A stretch of 64,000 nucleotides of DNA from positions 78,666 to 142,665 of the forward strand of contig NZ_JAIETD010000033.1 in NCBI RefSeq assembly GCF_019745455.1, written 5' to 3'. Below the pieces are notes generated by a model. The model made no database searches and had not been told where the DNA came from. It saw only the letters and a program-made list of their open reading frames with translations. Source of the stretch: Methylobacterium sp. Its GTDB lineage: Bacteria > Pseudomonadota > Alphaproteobacteria > Rhizobiales > Beijerinckiaceae. The number at the start of each line of letters is the position of its first letter. Positions within the stretch are counted from its first letter, which is position 1. The translations under genes were made by a program, and so were the position numbers. Positions 45,723-56,032 of this stretch are shown here, one piece after another.

Positions 45723-45753
45723 AGGCCGCCCCGCTACCGGGGGCGGCCTTTTT
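45723..45753 (+). terminator. Rho-independent terminator of rpmG
   Basis: A ten-base perfect stem AGGCCGCCCC (45723-45732) pairs with GGGGCGGCCT (45740-45749) and is followed by TTTT. It lies 30 bases after the rpmG stop. Confidence 0.9.
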
Positions 45754-45777
45754 CGTGGGTCGTCTCGCTGACGCGTC

Positions 45778-45987
45778 CTAAGGCCATCGGCCCGCCTTCC
45801 CCAGTGCCGCGCAGGCACCGAGTCGCTTGTCGTCGCGGACCCGCCAGAACCGTCTCTCCGTGTTGGCCGGCCCGACGGCGACGAGGCACGCTGCCGTCGC
45901 CGGATCGAGCTCCGCCTGCAAGCCCGTGGAGATGGCTTCGGCATGACCTGATGAGACAAAGGCGATGTCGGTTGCGCGATCGCTCAT
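45778..45987 (-). CDS. Small hypothetical protein
   Basis: From ATG 45987 this frame encodes 69 residues: MSDRATDIAFVSSGHAEAIS, then LDPATAACLVAVGPANTERRF and DDKRLGACAALGK. Third codon positions are mostly G or C, and the amino-acid composition looks natural with two cysteines. No family is recognised. An ATG at 46044 would add 19 residues. It is divergent from the YcgG-like gene. Confidence 0.45.
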   Translation of the reverse strand: MSDRATDIAFVSSGHAEAISTGLQAELDPATAACLVAVGPANTERRFWRVRDDKRLGACAALGKAGRWP

Positions 45988-46135
45988 GTCCCTGGGGGTC
46001 GAGATCGAGGTGGAGGCGCATTTACCCTTTACATCGGTATCCATCCGGTGGCCTGCGCCCGGCCGCCGCAGACTCGGAACATCGCCCGCAGGAGTCCGGT
46101 TGCCCGGTTCCTACGAGTCGAACGGTGGTCTGAGT

Positions 46136-46870
46136 ATGCATGAACTTGTAACCTGCGTTTCCATGGGTTTGCCGCCCGACGACCGTGAACACCCCCTCGC
46201 CAACGAACTTCGCAGCTTCATCAAGGAACCGGACTTTCCCTGCGTCGGCGCGAAATCCGCGCTTTCTCGCGGGCAGATGCGCGTCCTCGTCGCAAGGGAC
46301 ATCGCCTCGGGATGGGACGACACGCGGATCTACCCGGCGCTCCTCGCCTTCATCGTTGGCTACCGGATCGACCCCGGTCTGTTCCAGAGCTTTGCCGTGA
46401 TCTTCGAAGGGCCTGACCAGCTCTCCGAGGAGGAATTCGAGCGGCATCTGTGGGCGCGCGCGCAATCGATGTCGGACAAGGACAGCTTCCTCGGCCAGAA
46501 CTACGATCCCCGTGTCGACCCGGACCCCGAGAATCCGCACTTTTCGCTCTCCTTCGGCGGCGAGGCCTTCTTCCTCGTCGGTCTGCATCCAGGGGCAAGC
46601 CGGCCTGCGAGACGGTTCTCGCATCCCGTGATCATCTTCAATCTGCGCGCTCAGTTCGAGCAGCTCAGGCGCGAGGGCCGCTACGAGAAGCTGCGCGCCT
46701 CGATCCTCGAACGCGACATTGCTCTCGCCGGCACGCCGAACCCGATGATCGCCCGGCACGGCGAAACCTCGGAGGCGCGCCAATACAGCGGCCGCGCCGT
46801 CGGCCAGGATTGGGTCTGTCCATTCAAAGGGCGGTCTTCCGACACCAAGGGCCGTCGCGATGCCGCCTGA
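46136..46870 (+). CDS. YqcI/YcgG family protein, related to the heme-dependent N-hydroxylase GntA
   Basis: The 244-residue protein has the family landmarks FPCVGAKSALSRGQMRVLVARDI near residues 38-60, LLAFIVGYR, and FLVGLHPGASRPARRFSHPVIIFNLRAQFEQLRREGRY in the second half. The YqcI/YcgG family includes GntA, a heme enzyme that N-hydroxylates a guanidino group in guanitoxin synthesis. The ATG at 46136 gives the normal family length. It overlaps the DUF1989 gene by 11 bases, so the two are translationally coupled and probably act on one substrate. A guanidino substrate is inference. Confidence 0.85.
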   Translation: MHELVTCVSMGLPPDDREHPLANELRSFIKEPDFPCVGAKSALSRGQMRVLVARDIASGWDDTRIYPALLAFIVGYRIDPGLFQSFAVIFEGPDQLSEEEFERHLWARAQSMSDKDSFLGQNYDPRVDPDPENPHFSLSFGGEAFFLVGLHPGASRPARRFSHPVIIFNLRAQFEQLRREGRYEKLRASILERDIALAGTPNPMIARHGETSEARQYSGRAVGQDWVCPFKGRSSDTKGRRDAA

Positions 46871-47468
46871 GAGGGTCCGGGGCTACATCCCTCCCCGGTC
46901 AGGTACGGCCTTTACCCTCGACAAGGGCCAGCGCCTAAAGGTGATCGACCCGGAAGGTGAGCAGGTCGCGGACCTCCTCGCCTTTGCGCGGGCCGATCTC
47001 GATGAGGTCATCTCGTCTGGCCGCACCCTCGACTATGCCAGCCGGATCTTCCTGACGACGGGGGACCCGATCTATTCCAACCGCTCCAACGTGCTGCTGA
47101 GGATCGTCGAGGACACCGTCGGACGCCACGACTTTCTGCTCACGCCGTGTTCGGCCGACACCTTCAGGATCATCTACGGCGACGAGGCGCCCCACCGCGG
47201 TTGCTTCGGCAATCTCGCCGCGGCGCTCGAGCCTTACGGCATCTCCCCGGACCGCATCCCCGTCGCCTTCAACGTCTTCATGAACGTCACGGTCGATGGC
47301 GGCACGGGCGCCCTCACGGTCGAGGCTCCGTTGAGCCGGGCCGGCGACAGCGTCACCTTCGAGGCGGAGACGGATCTCGTCATCGGGCTCACGGCCTGCT
47401 CGGCTCTGCAATCGAACAACTACGCCTTCAAGCCGATCCGCTACGAGATCCTGCCTCCGGCTTACTGA
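46860..47468 (+). CDS. DUF1989 / urea-carboxylase-associated family protein
   Basis: The 202-residue protein has the family motifs LKVIDPEGEQVADLLAF, NRSNVLLRIVED, TPCSADTFRIIYG, HRGCFGNL and FNVFMNVTV. The Cys and His in these motifs are thought to form a metal or active site. DUF1989 includes the CgdA and CgdB subunits of carboxyguanidine deiminase and other proteins near urea carboxylase. Urea carboxylase and hydrolase genes are absent here. It is coupled to the YcgG-like gene, and this pairing is the main clue to function. Confidence 0.88.
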   Translation: MPPERVRGYIPPRSGTAFTLDKGQRLKVIDPEGEQVADLLAFARADLDEVISSGRTLDYASRIFLTTGDPIYSNRSNVLLRIVEDTVGRHDFLLTPCSADTFRIIYGDEAPHRGCFGNLAAALEPYGISPDRIPVAFNVFMNVTVDGGTGALTVEAPLSRAGDSVTFEAETDLVIGLTACSALQSNNYAFKPIRYEILPPAY

Positions 47469-47549
47469 TCGCAAGCGTCACCGAACCTGTTCTGTCCGCC
47501 GGTTCGTGCTATGGCGACGGCCCCGCGCGAACAGGTCAGTCGAAAGCCC

Positions 47550-48227
47550 ATGCGAACCATCGTCTATGCCGACGGCGGATGCGATCCCAACCCCGGTCCC
47601 GGCGGATGGGGTGTCTTCATTGCGGACCCGCAGGGCCCCGTCGAGCTCTGCGGCGGGGAGCGCGGAACCACCAACAACCGGATGGAACTCACCGCCGCGA
47701 TCCGCGCGCTCTCCTACTTCCCCGAGGGCGCGGCGATCGAGATGCGCTGCGACAGCCAATACGTCGTGAAATCCGTCACCGAATGGATGAAGGGCTGGAA
47801 GGCACGGGGGTGGCGCACCGCCACCGGACCGGTCAAGAACATCGACCTGATGCAGGAGCTCGATGGGCTCGCCTCTCGCCGGGACGTGCGTTGGACCTGG
47901 GTCCGCGGACATACCGGCGAGGACGGAAACGAGCGCGCCGACCGCTTGGCGACGCGCGGCCGGCGCGAAGCCCTCGGACTGCCGGTTCCTCCCGCATCCG
48001 AGCCGGCAGCGCCATCGGCACCGGAGGCGGCAGAGCCCGTCCGCGAGCCTCGCACGGTGCCGGTCTCGATCGATGCGGGGCTCGGGCTCGAGTTATCGCG
48101 TCGCGCCAAGCTCGCCGGGACGACGCCGCGCGCCTTCGTCGAGGATGCGATCCGACTCGCCCTGGAGCTCGGCCCGGACGGCATGGCACGGGTTCGGGCT
48201 TCGCGATCCGGCGCCGGGGTCGCTTGA
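47550..48227 (+). CDS. rnhA: Ribonuclease HI with C-terminal ribbon-helix-helix-like extension
   Basis: RNase HI cuts the RNA strand of RNA-DNA hybrids. The four acidic catalytic residues are visible in YADGGCDPNPGPGGWG, NRMELTAAIRAL, MRCDSQYVVKS and GNERADRLA. After the normal domain end near residue 145 comes a Pro/Ala/Glu linker, and then VPVSIDAGLGLELSRRAKLAG and FVEDAIRLALE, a beta-helix-helix pattern like ribbon-helix-helix proteins. The 225 residues exceed the usual 150. The ATG at 47550 (MRTIVYADGG) is preferred; an in-frame ATG at 47511 would add 13 residues. Confidence 0.92.
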   Translation: MRTIVYADGGCDPNPGPGGWGVFIADPQGPVELCGGERGTTNNRMELTAAIRALSYFPEGAAIEMRCDSQYVVKSVTEWMKGWKARGWRTATGPVKNIDLMQELDGLASRRDVRWTWVRGHTGEDGNERADRLATRGRREALGLPVPPASEPAAPSAPEAAEPVREPRTVPVSIDAGLGLELSRRAKLAGTTPRAFVEDAIRLALELGPDGMARVRASRSGAGVA

Positions 48228-48811
48228 ACGCTCCGCTTCCCACTCCCTTCTTCGCACGGCCTGCGGCCGAGGTCGCGGCTGACCTCATCGGCTGCACCCT
48301 TACGGTGGGGGAGGCGGGGGGCCTCATCGTCGAGACCGAGGCCTATGACGGCACCGATCCGGCCTCGCACAGCGTCAAGGGGCCGACCCGGCGCAACGCC
48401 AGCATGTTCGGCCCGCCCGCCCATGCCTACGTCTACCGCTCCTACGGCATGCACTGGTGCCTGAACCTCGTCTGTGAACCGGCAAGCGCCGTGCTGATCC
48501 GGGCAATCGAGCCTGCCTTCGGGATCGAGGCGATGGAACACCGGCGCGGTTTGAGCACCCGTCATCTCCTCTGCGCCGGTCCCGGCCGCCTGACTCAGGC
48601 GCTGGGGATCACCGGCGCGGATGACGGTCGTCCCCTCGCCGAGGCTGGCTTCGCCGTGATGACGGCGGCCGGGCCGGTGGACGTCGTCGCCGATCGCCGG
48701 ATCGGCATCAGCCAGGCCGTGGAGCGGCCCTGGCGCTTCCTCGCGGCCGGCTCGCGCTTCGTCAGCCGCCCGCCGACTCGGGACGCCCTGCCCTGGAGGG
48801 TACCCCGTTAG
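48224..48811 (+). CDS. 3-methyladenine DNA glycosylase (AAG/MPG type)
   Basis: The enzyme removes alkylated purines from DNA. The TTG start at 48224 overlaps the rnhA stop by four bases and gives 195 residues. Family motifs: FFARPAAEVAADLIGC, IVETEAYDGTDPASHS (catalytic glutamate and metal-type neighbours), MFGPPAHAYVYRSYGMHWCLN and LLCAGPGRLTQALGI. The coupling to rnhA suggests a small nucleic-acid repair operon. Confidence 0.93.
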   Translation: MNAPLPTPFFARPAAEVAADLIGCTLTVGEAGGLIVETEAYDGTDPASHSVKGPTRRNASMFGPPAHAYVYRSYGMHWCLNLVCEPASAVLIRAIEPAFGIEAMEHRRGLSTRHLLCAGPGRLTQALGITGADDGRPLAEAGFAVMTAAGPVDVVADRRIGISQAVERPWRFLAAGSRFVSRPPTRDALPWRVPR

Positions 48812-48870
48812 CGGTCTAGGGTGAGGACTGGGTCCAGACGGGCGAGCAATGTCCCGAGTCCGGCTCGCCT

Positions 48871-49074
48871 CTAGTGCGCGGCGCGGCGAAGGCGAGCGGG
48901 GTTCAGACGACCGCGCCCGATGAGGACGAGATCCGTCGCCCATGACGAGGCGAGGAGGAGCACGCCAGTGAGGAGGACGACGGTGACATCCCTGGCGCCG
49001 ACGATCGGGCCCATCGCCAATGCGAGGCCGATGAGGACGACGCCGAGGCGCTGAAGCAGGGGAGTGAGGTTCAT
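48871..49074 (-). CDS. Small membrane protein
   Basis: From ATG 49074, 67 residues: MNLTPLLQRLGVVLIGLALA, a second hydrophobic stretch VVLLTGVLLLASSWATDLVL, and a basic end. It has two predicted membrane helices with a short Gly-rich turn. No family is recognised. It converges on the glycosylase gene. Codon positions support coding; no strong ribosome binding site is visible. Confidence 0.55.
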   Translation of the reverse strand: MNLTPLLQRLGVVLIGLALAMGPIVGARDVTVVLLTGVLLLASSWATDLVLIGRGRLNPARLRRAAH

Positions 49075-49417
49075 CGGAGTCACCGTCGCCGTTCGATCGA
49101 TGCGGCAACAGCTAACGATCAAGCATTGCCCAGGCATTTCCCTAAGCTTCCGGGCCGACGTCGGCGGTGCCGAACCGCACGGGCGCGACGTAGTCCCAAC
49201 CAATCATAGGCCGAGACGTCCGCAGGACCGGGGCAGAGCACGAGGTGTAACCACGGCGGAAAATCGGCGAACTGGATCGGTGATCAAGGACACGGACAGT
49301 CCCTTGATCACACCAGGCACCTTCGGCAACTGGAATTGGCACGCTCGGAGCGGTCTATGCTGAACCTCTTTCCAGGCGCCGCGGTTTTCCTCGCCCCTCG
49401 CACGAAAGCTCGCCACG
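49075..49417. other. Intergenic region with a 9-base inverted repeat
   Basis: These 343 bases lie between the small membrane protein gene and the thioredoxin-like gene. No gene is supported. TGATCAAGG at 49281-49289 is matched by its exact reverse complement at 49302-49310, a possible operator or small RNA stem about 110 bases before the thioredoxin-like gene. Confidence 0.45.
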
Positions 49418-49807
49418 ATGCTGCGCCGGTCTCTTCTCTCCCTCATCGCCGTCCTCTCCCTGGTCCTCGCCGGCCCAGGCTATGCGGCGAATTCCGCCCG
49501 GTTCTCGCCAGAAGCGTTCGAGGCGGCACAGAAAGCCGGCAAGCCGATCCTCGTCGAGGTCAGCGCGCCCTGGTGCCCGATCTGCAAGTCGCAGAAGGCG
49601 GTGCTCGCCAAGCTCGTCCGGGATCCGCGCTTCAAGAACCTGCAGATTTTCGACGTCGATTTCGACAGCCAGAAGGACGTCCTGCGCCGGTTCGACGCCC
49701 GCATGCAGAGCACGCTGATCGTGTTCAAGGGGACGAAGGAAGTCGGCCGCTCGGTCGGCGAGACGCAGGCCGAGTGGATCGAGGGACTCATCGAGAAGTC
49801 GCTGTGA
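49418..49807 (+). CDS. Exported thioredoxin-like protein
   Basis: A signal peptide of about 23 residues (LLSLIAVLSLVLAGPGYA) precedes a short thioredoxin fold with the active site APWCPICKSQK. The 129-residue length is that of a minimal single-domain periplasmic thioredoxin. The CcdA-type gene 50 bases downstream likely supplies electrons from the cytoplasm, so the two would form a split DsbD-like reductive pathway. The target thiol protein is unknown. Confidence 0.85.
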   Translation: MLRRSLLSLIAVLSLVLAGPGYAANSARFSPEAFEAAQKAGKPILVEVSAPWCPICKSQKAVLAKLVRDPRFKNLQIFDVDFDSQKDVLRRFDARMQSTLIVFKGTKEVGRSVGETQAEWIEGLIEKSL

Positions 49808-49859
49808 TCCAGCGCCCGGAACGAGGTTCGATGTTCGGTGTAGGCGGGAGAACCCGCCG

Positions 49860-50579
49860 ATGAACGCAGAGCTCGGCCTCGCCTTCGTGGCAGGCATCCT
49901 CTCGGTGTTGTCGCCCTGCGTCCTGCCGCTGCTTCCGCTCGTCCTAGGCGCCGCCGCGTCCGAGCACCGTTACGGCCCAGCCGCCCTGGCACTGGGGCTC
50001 GCCCTGTCCTTCGTGGTGATCGGGCTGTTCGTCGCCACCATCGGGTTTGCGATCGGGCTCGATACCGGCATCTTCCGGATGGTCGCCGCGATCATGCTCG
50101 TCGCGGTCGGGCTGGTGCTCCTCCTCCCCGCAGCGCAAACCCGCCTCGCCGTTGCGGCGGGTCCGTTGAGCGACTGGACCGAGAACCGCTTCGGCGGCAT
50201 CTCCACGACGGGTCTCTCGGGTCAGTTCGGCGTCGGCCTGCTGCTCGGCGCCGTCTGGAGCCCGTGTGTCGGCCCGACCCTCGGAGCCGCTTCGCTGCTC
50301 GCCTCCCAGGGTCGCGACCTTGGTTCCGTAGCTCTGACCATGCTGCTGTTCGGGCTCGGAGCTGCCCTGCCGCTCCTCATCCTCGGGACCCTGTCGCGCG
50401 AGATGCTGATGCGCTGGCGCGACCGGATGATGGGTATCGGAAAGGGCCTGAAAGCAGCCCTCGGTGCGATCCTGGTGGTCACCGGCGCGGCGATCCTCCT
50501 CGGAATCGACAAGAGCGTCGAAGCCGCATTGGTCGCCGCCTCGCCCGATTGGCTGACGGCCCTGACCACCCGTTTTTGA
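49860..50579 (+). CDS. ccdA: CcdA/DsbD-type thiol-disulfide transmembrane protein
   Basis: The 239-residue protein has six membrane helices. The redox cysteines are in VLSPCVLPLLPL (helix 1) and WSPCVGPTLGAASLLA (helix 4), the signature of CcdA. It moves electrons from cytoplasmic thioredoxin to periplasmic thiol proteins. Its neighbour with a CPIC site is the natural partner. Confidence 0.9.
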   Translation: MNAELGLAFVAGILSVLSPCVLPLLPLVLGAAASEHRYGPAALALGLALSFVVIGLFVATIGFAIGLDTGIFRMVAAIMLVAVGLVLLLPAAQTRLAVAAGPLSDWTENRFGGISTTGLSGQFGVGLLLGAVWSPCVGPTLGAASLLASQGRDLGSVALTMLLFGLGAALPLLILGTLSREMLMRWRDRMMGIGKGLKAALGAILVVTGAAILLGIDKSVEAALVAASPDWLTALTTRF

Positions 50580-50648
50580 GGCATCCCGCAATGGTGCACC
50601 GCGTTTTGTCCGCTGGACAAAGCGGGCGGGCGGGATAGCATCGCCTCC

Positions 50649-51257
50649 ATGCAGACGTCAGCACACACCACCGAGAGTTCTGGCTACCTCGACGGACAGT
50701 TCCTGGTTGCGATGCCGGGCTTGCTCGACGAGCGTTTCTCTCGCTCCGTCATCTATGTCTGCGCGCATTCCGCCGACGGGGCGATGGGGATCATCCTCAA
50801 CAAGGCCGTCGACGACCTGAACATGCCCGACCTTTTGGTCCAGCTCGACATCGCGACAGAATCGGACGCGATCCGCCTGCGCGAGCGCATCGGCCACATG
50901 CCGGTGCTGATGGGCGGCCCGGTCGACGCCAAGCGCGGCTTCGTCCTGCACAGCGACGACTTCCATATCGCTCAATCGACGCTGCTCATCGACGACGGCA
51001 TCTGCCTCACCGCCACGGTCGAGATCCTGCGGGCTATCGCCACGGGCGACGGGCCGGCCAACGCAGTGCTCGCCCTCGGTTATGCCGGCTGGCAGCCGGG
51101 GCAGCTCGAGACCGAGATCATGGCCAATGGCTGGCTCACCTGCCCGGCCGATCCAGACCTGATCTTCCACACGGAGCTTAGCGCCAAGTACGAGCGGATA
51201 TTGCGGTCGAACGGCATCGATCCGGCCATGCTCTCGCTCAGCGCCGGACACGCCTGA
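50649..51257 (+). CDS. YqgE/AlgH family protein (UPF0301)
   Basis: The 202 residues include [40 protein letters not shown] and [22 protein letters not shown], the two conserved segments of the family. The biochemical role is unknown; in some bacteria it affects gene regulation of alginate or alkali response. It converges on the IalB-like gene with three bases between stops. Confidence 0.92.
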   Translation: MQTSAHTTESSGYLDGQFLVAMPGLLDERFSRSVIYVCAHSADGAMGIILNKAVDDLNMPDLLVQLDIATESDAIRLRERIGHMPVLMGGPVDAKRGFVLHSDDFHIAQSTLLIDDGICLTATVEILRAIATGDGPANAVLALGYAGWQPGQLETEIMANGWLTCPADPDLIFHTELSAKYERILRSNGIDPAMLSLSAGHA

Positions 51258-51260
51258 CCA

Positions 51261-52256
51261 CTAGTCGGGAACTCCGGCCGCATCGGGGTTGAGCCCCTCG
51301 ACCGCCGGCTTGCGGCGGGGCCGCGGGGCAGCCGCCGCCGATGACGGGGCGGCGCTCGGGGTGACGCCGAGGCGCGTCGCGAGCGCGATGGCACGGGCCT
51401 CGCTGATCCGGACGTGACAGAAGCCGTGCGCGCCTTCGCGGGCATAGCTGCGGCAGAGTTGCTCTCGATCGGAGGAGAAGGCGGCCTGTTCTGTCACGAT
51501 GGGGCGGATGTCCTGTCCGCGGGCCCGCTGGGTCATCACCTTATAATTGTCGCGCACCGCCTTGTCGGCGACGCCGCGGGCGGTGTCCAACTCGGCCGAG
51601 CGCGGGATCAGAGTCGCGCCGGCCGGTCCCCAGAGGCCCACAGGCGTCGTCGCGCAATCGGCCGCCGCGAAGGTGCAGACCGGAGTGCTTGAGAGCGCCG
51701 TCACCAGGACGGAACCCTCCAGAACCTCGAACCGCAGCGGGCACTCGCCCCCCGCCGCCTCGAACCGCGGAATTCCATCCGCCCGCGCCTCGCTGGTCAG
51801 CGTCATGGGCGCGCCACCGTTGAGCGGGATCTTACAGGCCTCGGCCGGCTGCGAGACCTTTGAGCCGGGAAGCGTGACGCGCGCGACGATGGTGTTCCCG
51901 GCCCGTTCGAGCTTGAGCGACCCGGCGGAGCCGTTCCGCATCAGCTCCTGGCCGAAGACGTTGTCCTCCGCGGGAACCTTCAGCAGAACCGGCCGTGCCG
52001 GCGCCGGAGCGGCAGGCTTCGATTCCGCACCAGGTTCGGCCGGGATACTAGGAACGCCAGGCTCGCCGGGCGGACCCTGCGGAGGTGGCGCTGGAATCCC
52101 GCGCGGAGGCACCGGCGGCTTGGCGCCTCGGCCGATGCCGAACAGGTCTTCGAAGAAGGATTGCGCCAGGGCTGCTCGCGGGGTGACGACGAGGCCTGTT
52201 GCGGAAAGCACGACCGGGATCAGGGCCGTCAGCAGGAAAACGCGGGTCGGACGCAT
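51261..52256 (-). CDS. Invasion-associated locus B (IalB)-like exported protein
   Basis: The 331-residue protein has a signal-peptide-like start (FLLTALIPVVLSATGLVVTPRAALAQ), a Pro/Gly/Ala-rich linker (about 45-95), and an IalB-type domain with QPAEACKIPLNGG and CPLRFEVLEGSVL. A C-terminal SPOR/peptidoglycan-independent tail with CRSYAREGAHGFCHVRISEA follows. IalB family proteins are found in all Hyphomicrobiales, not only pathogens. Function unknown. Confidence 0.8.
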   Translation of the reverse strand: MRPTRVFLLTALIPVVLSATGLVVTPRAALAQSFFEDLFGIGRGAKPPVPPRGIPAPPPQGPPGEPGVPSIPAEPGAESKPAAPAPARPVLLKVPAEDNVFGQELMRNGSAGSLKLERAGNTIVARVTLPGSKVSQPAEACKIPLNGGAPMTLTSEARADGIPRFEAAGGECPLRFEVLEGSVLVTALSSTPVCTFAAADCATTPVGLWGPAGATLIPRSAELDTARGVADKAVRDNYKVMTQRARGQDIRPIVTEQAAFSSDREQLCRSYAREGAHGFCHVRISEARAIALATRLGVTPSAAPSSAAAAPRPRRKPAVEGLNPDAAGVPD

Positions 52257-52622
52257 CAGGACTTTCGGGCCGGTGTCGCAGGAAGGCTTGACAGGTTAAA
52301 GCGAGATTAACACGTCAGCGTTCGAGCGGGCGTGGCGTTCCCGCAACAAACCGTTCCGGAGGCTCTGGTACGGACCGCCAAGCACGGAACTTCGTCCGAA
52401 GGGCTGGCAAACGGCCGAAACCATTGCCGGCGGCTCGTCTTGCGGCCCCGCATACACCTTCTTATATCCGACGGGGCGCGGGATTAAGACCCGGATTCGA
52501 CCGTTTCGGTCACGCGATCCGGATCGGCCCCGTTCTCACGAATTCCAGTACGCACCGCCATGGGCCGAGCTGCTTCGGGGCTCGGCGGTCTGCTTGCAGA
52601 ACACCAACAGAGGGATCCCACC
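52257..52622. other. Promoter region of dnaK
   Basis: No gene is supported in these 366 bases. They hold the heat-shock promoter at 52439-52467 and the long leader of dnaK (about 150 bases from the predicted transcription start), which contains a GGGATCCC-like stem near the ribosome binding site. Confidence 0.5.
52439..52467 (+). promoter_or_regulatory. RpoH (sigma-32) heat-shock promoter of dnaK
   Basis: CTTG at 52439-52442, an 18-base spacer and CTTATAT at 52461-52467 match the alphaproteobacterial RpoH consensus CTTG-N17/18-CYTATAT exactly. Its place in front of dnaK-dnaJ is as expected. Confidence 0.85.
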
Positions 52623-54539
<1,917 letters not shown>

Positions 54540-54559
54540 GGCTTCTTTGAAGAACGCAG

Positions 54560-54583
54560 AAGGGGCGGGCGAGAGCCTGCCCT
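54560..54583 (+). terminator. Hairpin after dnaK
   Basis: The sequence GGGGCGGGC-GAGA-GCCTGCCC forms a short imperfect stem followed by TTTC about 20 bases after the dnaK stop. It may partly end transcription and reduce dnaJ relative to dnaK. The stem is short, so confidence is limited. Confidence 0.4.
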
Positions 54584-54671
54584 TTCGTCGCTGATCACAC
54601 GAGAACGATGACGGCCTGATCCCTGGACCCTCCAAGTCCGGGGATCGGCTTGTGCGGACCTGAGGGCAGGC

Positions 54672-55832
54672 ATGTCGAAGCGGGACTATTACGAGATCCT
54701 GGGCGTCTCAAAGACCGCGTCCGACGGCGAGATGAAGTCGGCTTTCCGCAAGCTCGCCATGGTCTACCACCCGGACCGCAACCCTGGCGACAAGGAGGCC
54801 GAGCTCAAGTTCAAGGAGCTCAACGAGGCCTACCAGTGCCTCTCCGACGGACAGAAGCGTGCAGCCTATGACCGCTTCGGCCACGCCGCCTTCAGCCAGG
54901 GTGGAGGTCCAGGCGGGCCCGGATTCGGAAACGAGTTCGGCGACTTCATGTCGGACATCTTCGACAACTTCTTCGGCGACGGCCGCGGTGCCGCCGGCGC
55001 GGGTCGCGGCGGGCGCCCGACGCCCGGCCGCGAGCGCGGTGCGGACCTGCGCTACAACCTCGAGATCACGCTGGAGGAGGCCTTCTCCGGCAAGACCGAG
55101 ACGATCACGATCCCGACCGCGATCAGCTGCGATACCTGCAGTGGCACCGGCGCCAAGCCCGGCTCGAAGCCGCGGCCCTGCACAACCTGCGGCGGCTACG
55201 GCCGGGTTCGTGCGGCGCAGGGCTTCTTCGCCATCGAGCGGACCTGCCCGAACTGCCACGGCCGCGGCGAGATCGTCGACGATCCCTGCACGACCTGCAG
55301 CGGCGCCGGGCGGCTTACCCGCGAGCGCACGCTCTCGATCAACGTGCCCGCCGGCGTCGATGACGGACTGCGCATCCGCCTCGCCGGCGAGGGCGAGAGC
55401 GGCCAGCGCGGCGGCCCGGCCGGCGACCTCTACGTCTTCCTCTCGATCAAGCCGCACACCTTCTTCCAGCGCGACGGCGCCGATCTGTTTTGCCGCGTGC
55501 CGATCTCGATGGTCACCGCGGCTCTGTCCGGCGACATCACCGTGCCGGTGATCGACGGCACCCAGACCCAGGTGCGTATTCCGGCCGGCACCCAGACGGC
55601 CAAACAGTTCCGCATCAAGGGCAAGGGGATGCCGGTTCTTCGCTCTCGCGATGTCGGCGACCTCTACATCCAGGTCTTCGTCGAGACTCCGCAGAGCCTG
55701 ACCAAGCGTCAGCGCGAGTTGCTGCAGGAATTCGACCAATCGGCCTCGGACGAGACCCACCCGGAAAGCGCAGGCTTCTTCTCGAAGATGCGAGATTTCC
55801 TCGGCGGACTCAGCGGGACTGCCAGACCTTGA
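54672..55832 (+). CDS. dnaJ: Chaperone DnaJ (Hsp40, type I)
   Basis: The 386-residue co-chaperone has a J-domain with the HPD motif ([10 protein letters not shown], about 33-42), a Gly-rich segment with [16 protein letters not shown], and four zinc-finger repeats ([32 protein letters not shown]) at about 155-220. The C-terminal substrate domains follow ([11 protein letters not shown]). It stimulates DnaK ATPase. Confidence 0.97.
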   Translation: MSKRDYYEILGVSKTASDGEMKSAFRKLAMVYHPDRNPGDKEAELKFKELNEAYQCLSDGQKRAAYDRFGHAAFSQGGGPGGPGFGNEFGDFMSDIFDNFFGDGRGAAGAGRGGRPTPGRERGADLRYNLEITLEEAFSGKTETITIPTAISCDTCSGTGAKPGSKPRPCTTCGGYGRVRAAQGFFAIERTCPNCHGRGEIVDDPCTTCSGAGRLTRERTLSINVPAGVDDGLRIRLAGEGESGQRGGPAGDLYVFLSIKPHTFFQRDGADLFCRVPISMVTAALSGDITVPVIDGTQTQVRIPAGTQTAKQFRIKGKGMPVLRSRDVGDLYIQVFVETPQSLTKRQRELLQEFDQSASDETHPESAGFFSKMRDFLGGLSGTARP

Positions 55833-56032
55833 GGAACGAAATTCCTGAGGGCCAGAGAAACCCTTCTTCAGCGTCTGGATCAAAAATCGACCGAGACGGT
55901 TATGCGATGGAAGCCGCGGTTGCGCTCGTCGCCTGTTGGCTTGTCTCTTGCCCTGTTGGCGGCAGCTTGACTGTGTCACCTCTTTCGTCGTCTAGCCTTC
56001 CCGTATCGTCAGCAACCTGAGGACGTTGGGTC

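Noticed and set aside
49064..49363. A plus-strand frame in the gap before the thioredoxin-like gene
   Set aside because: It runs through the inverted repeat, has no ribosome binding site and no recognisable family.
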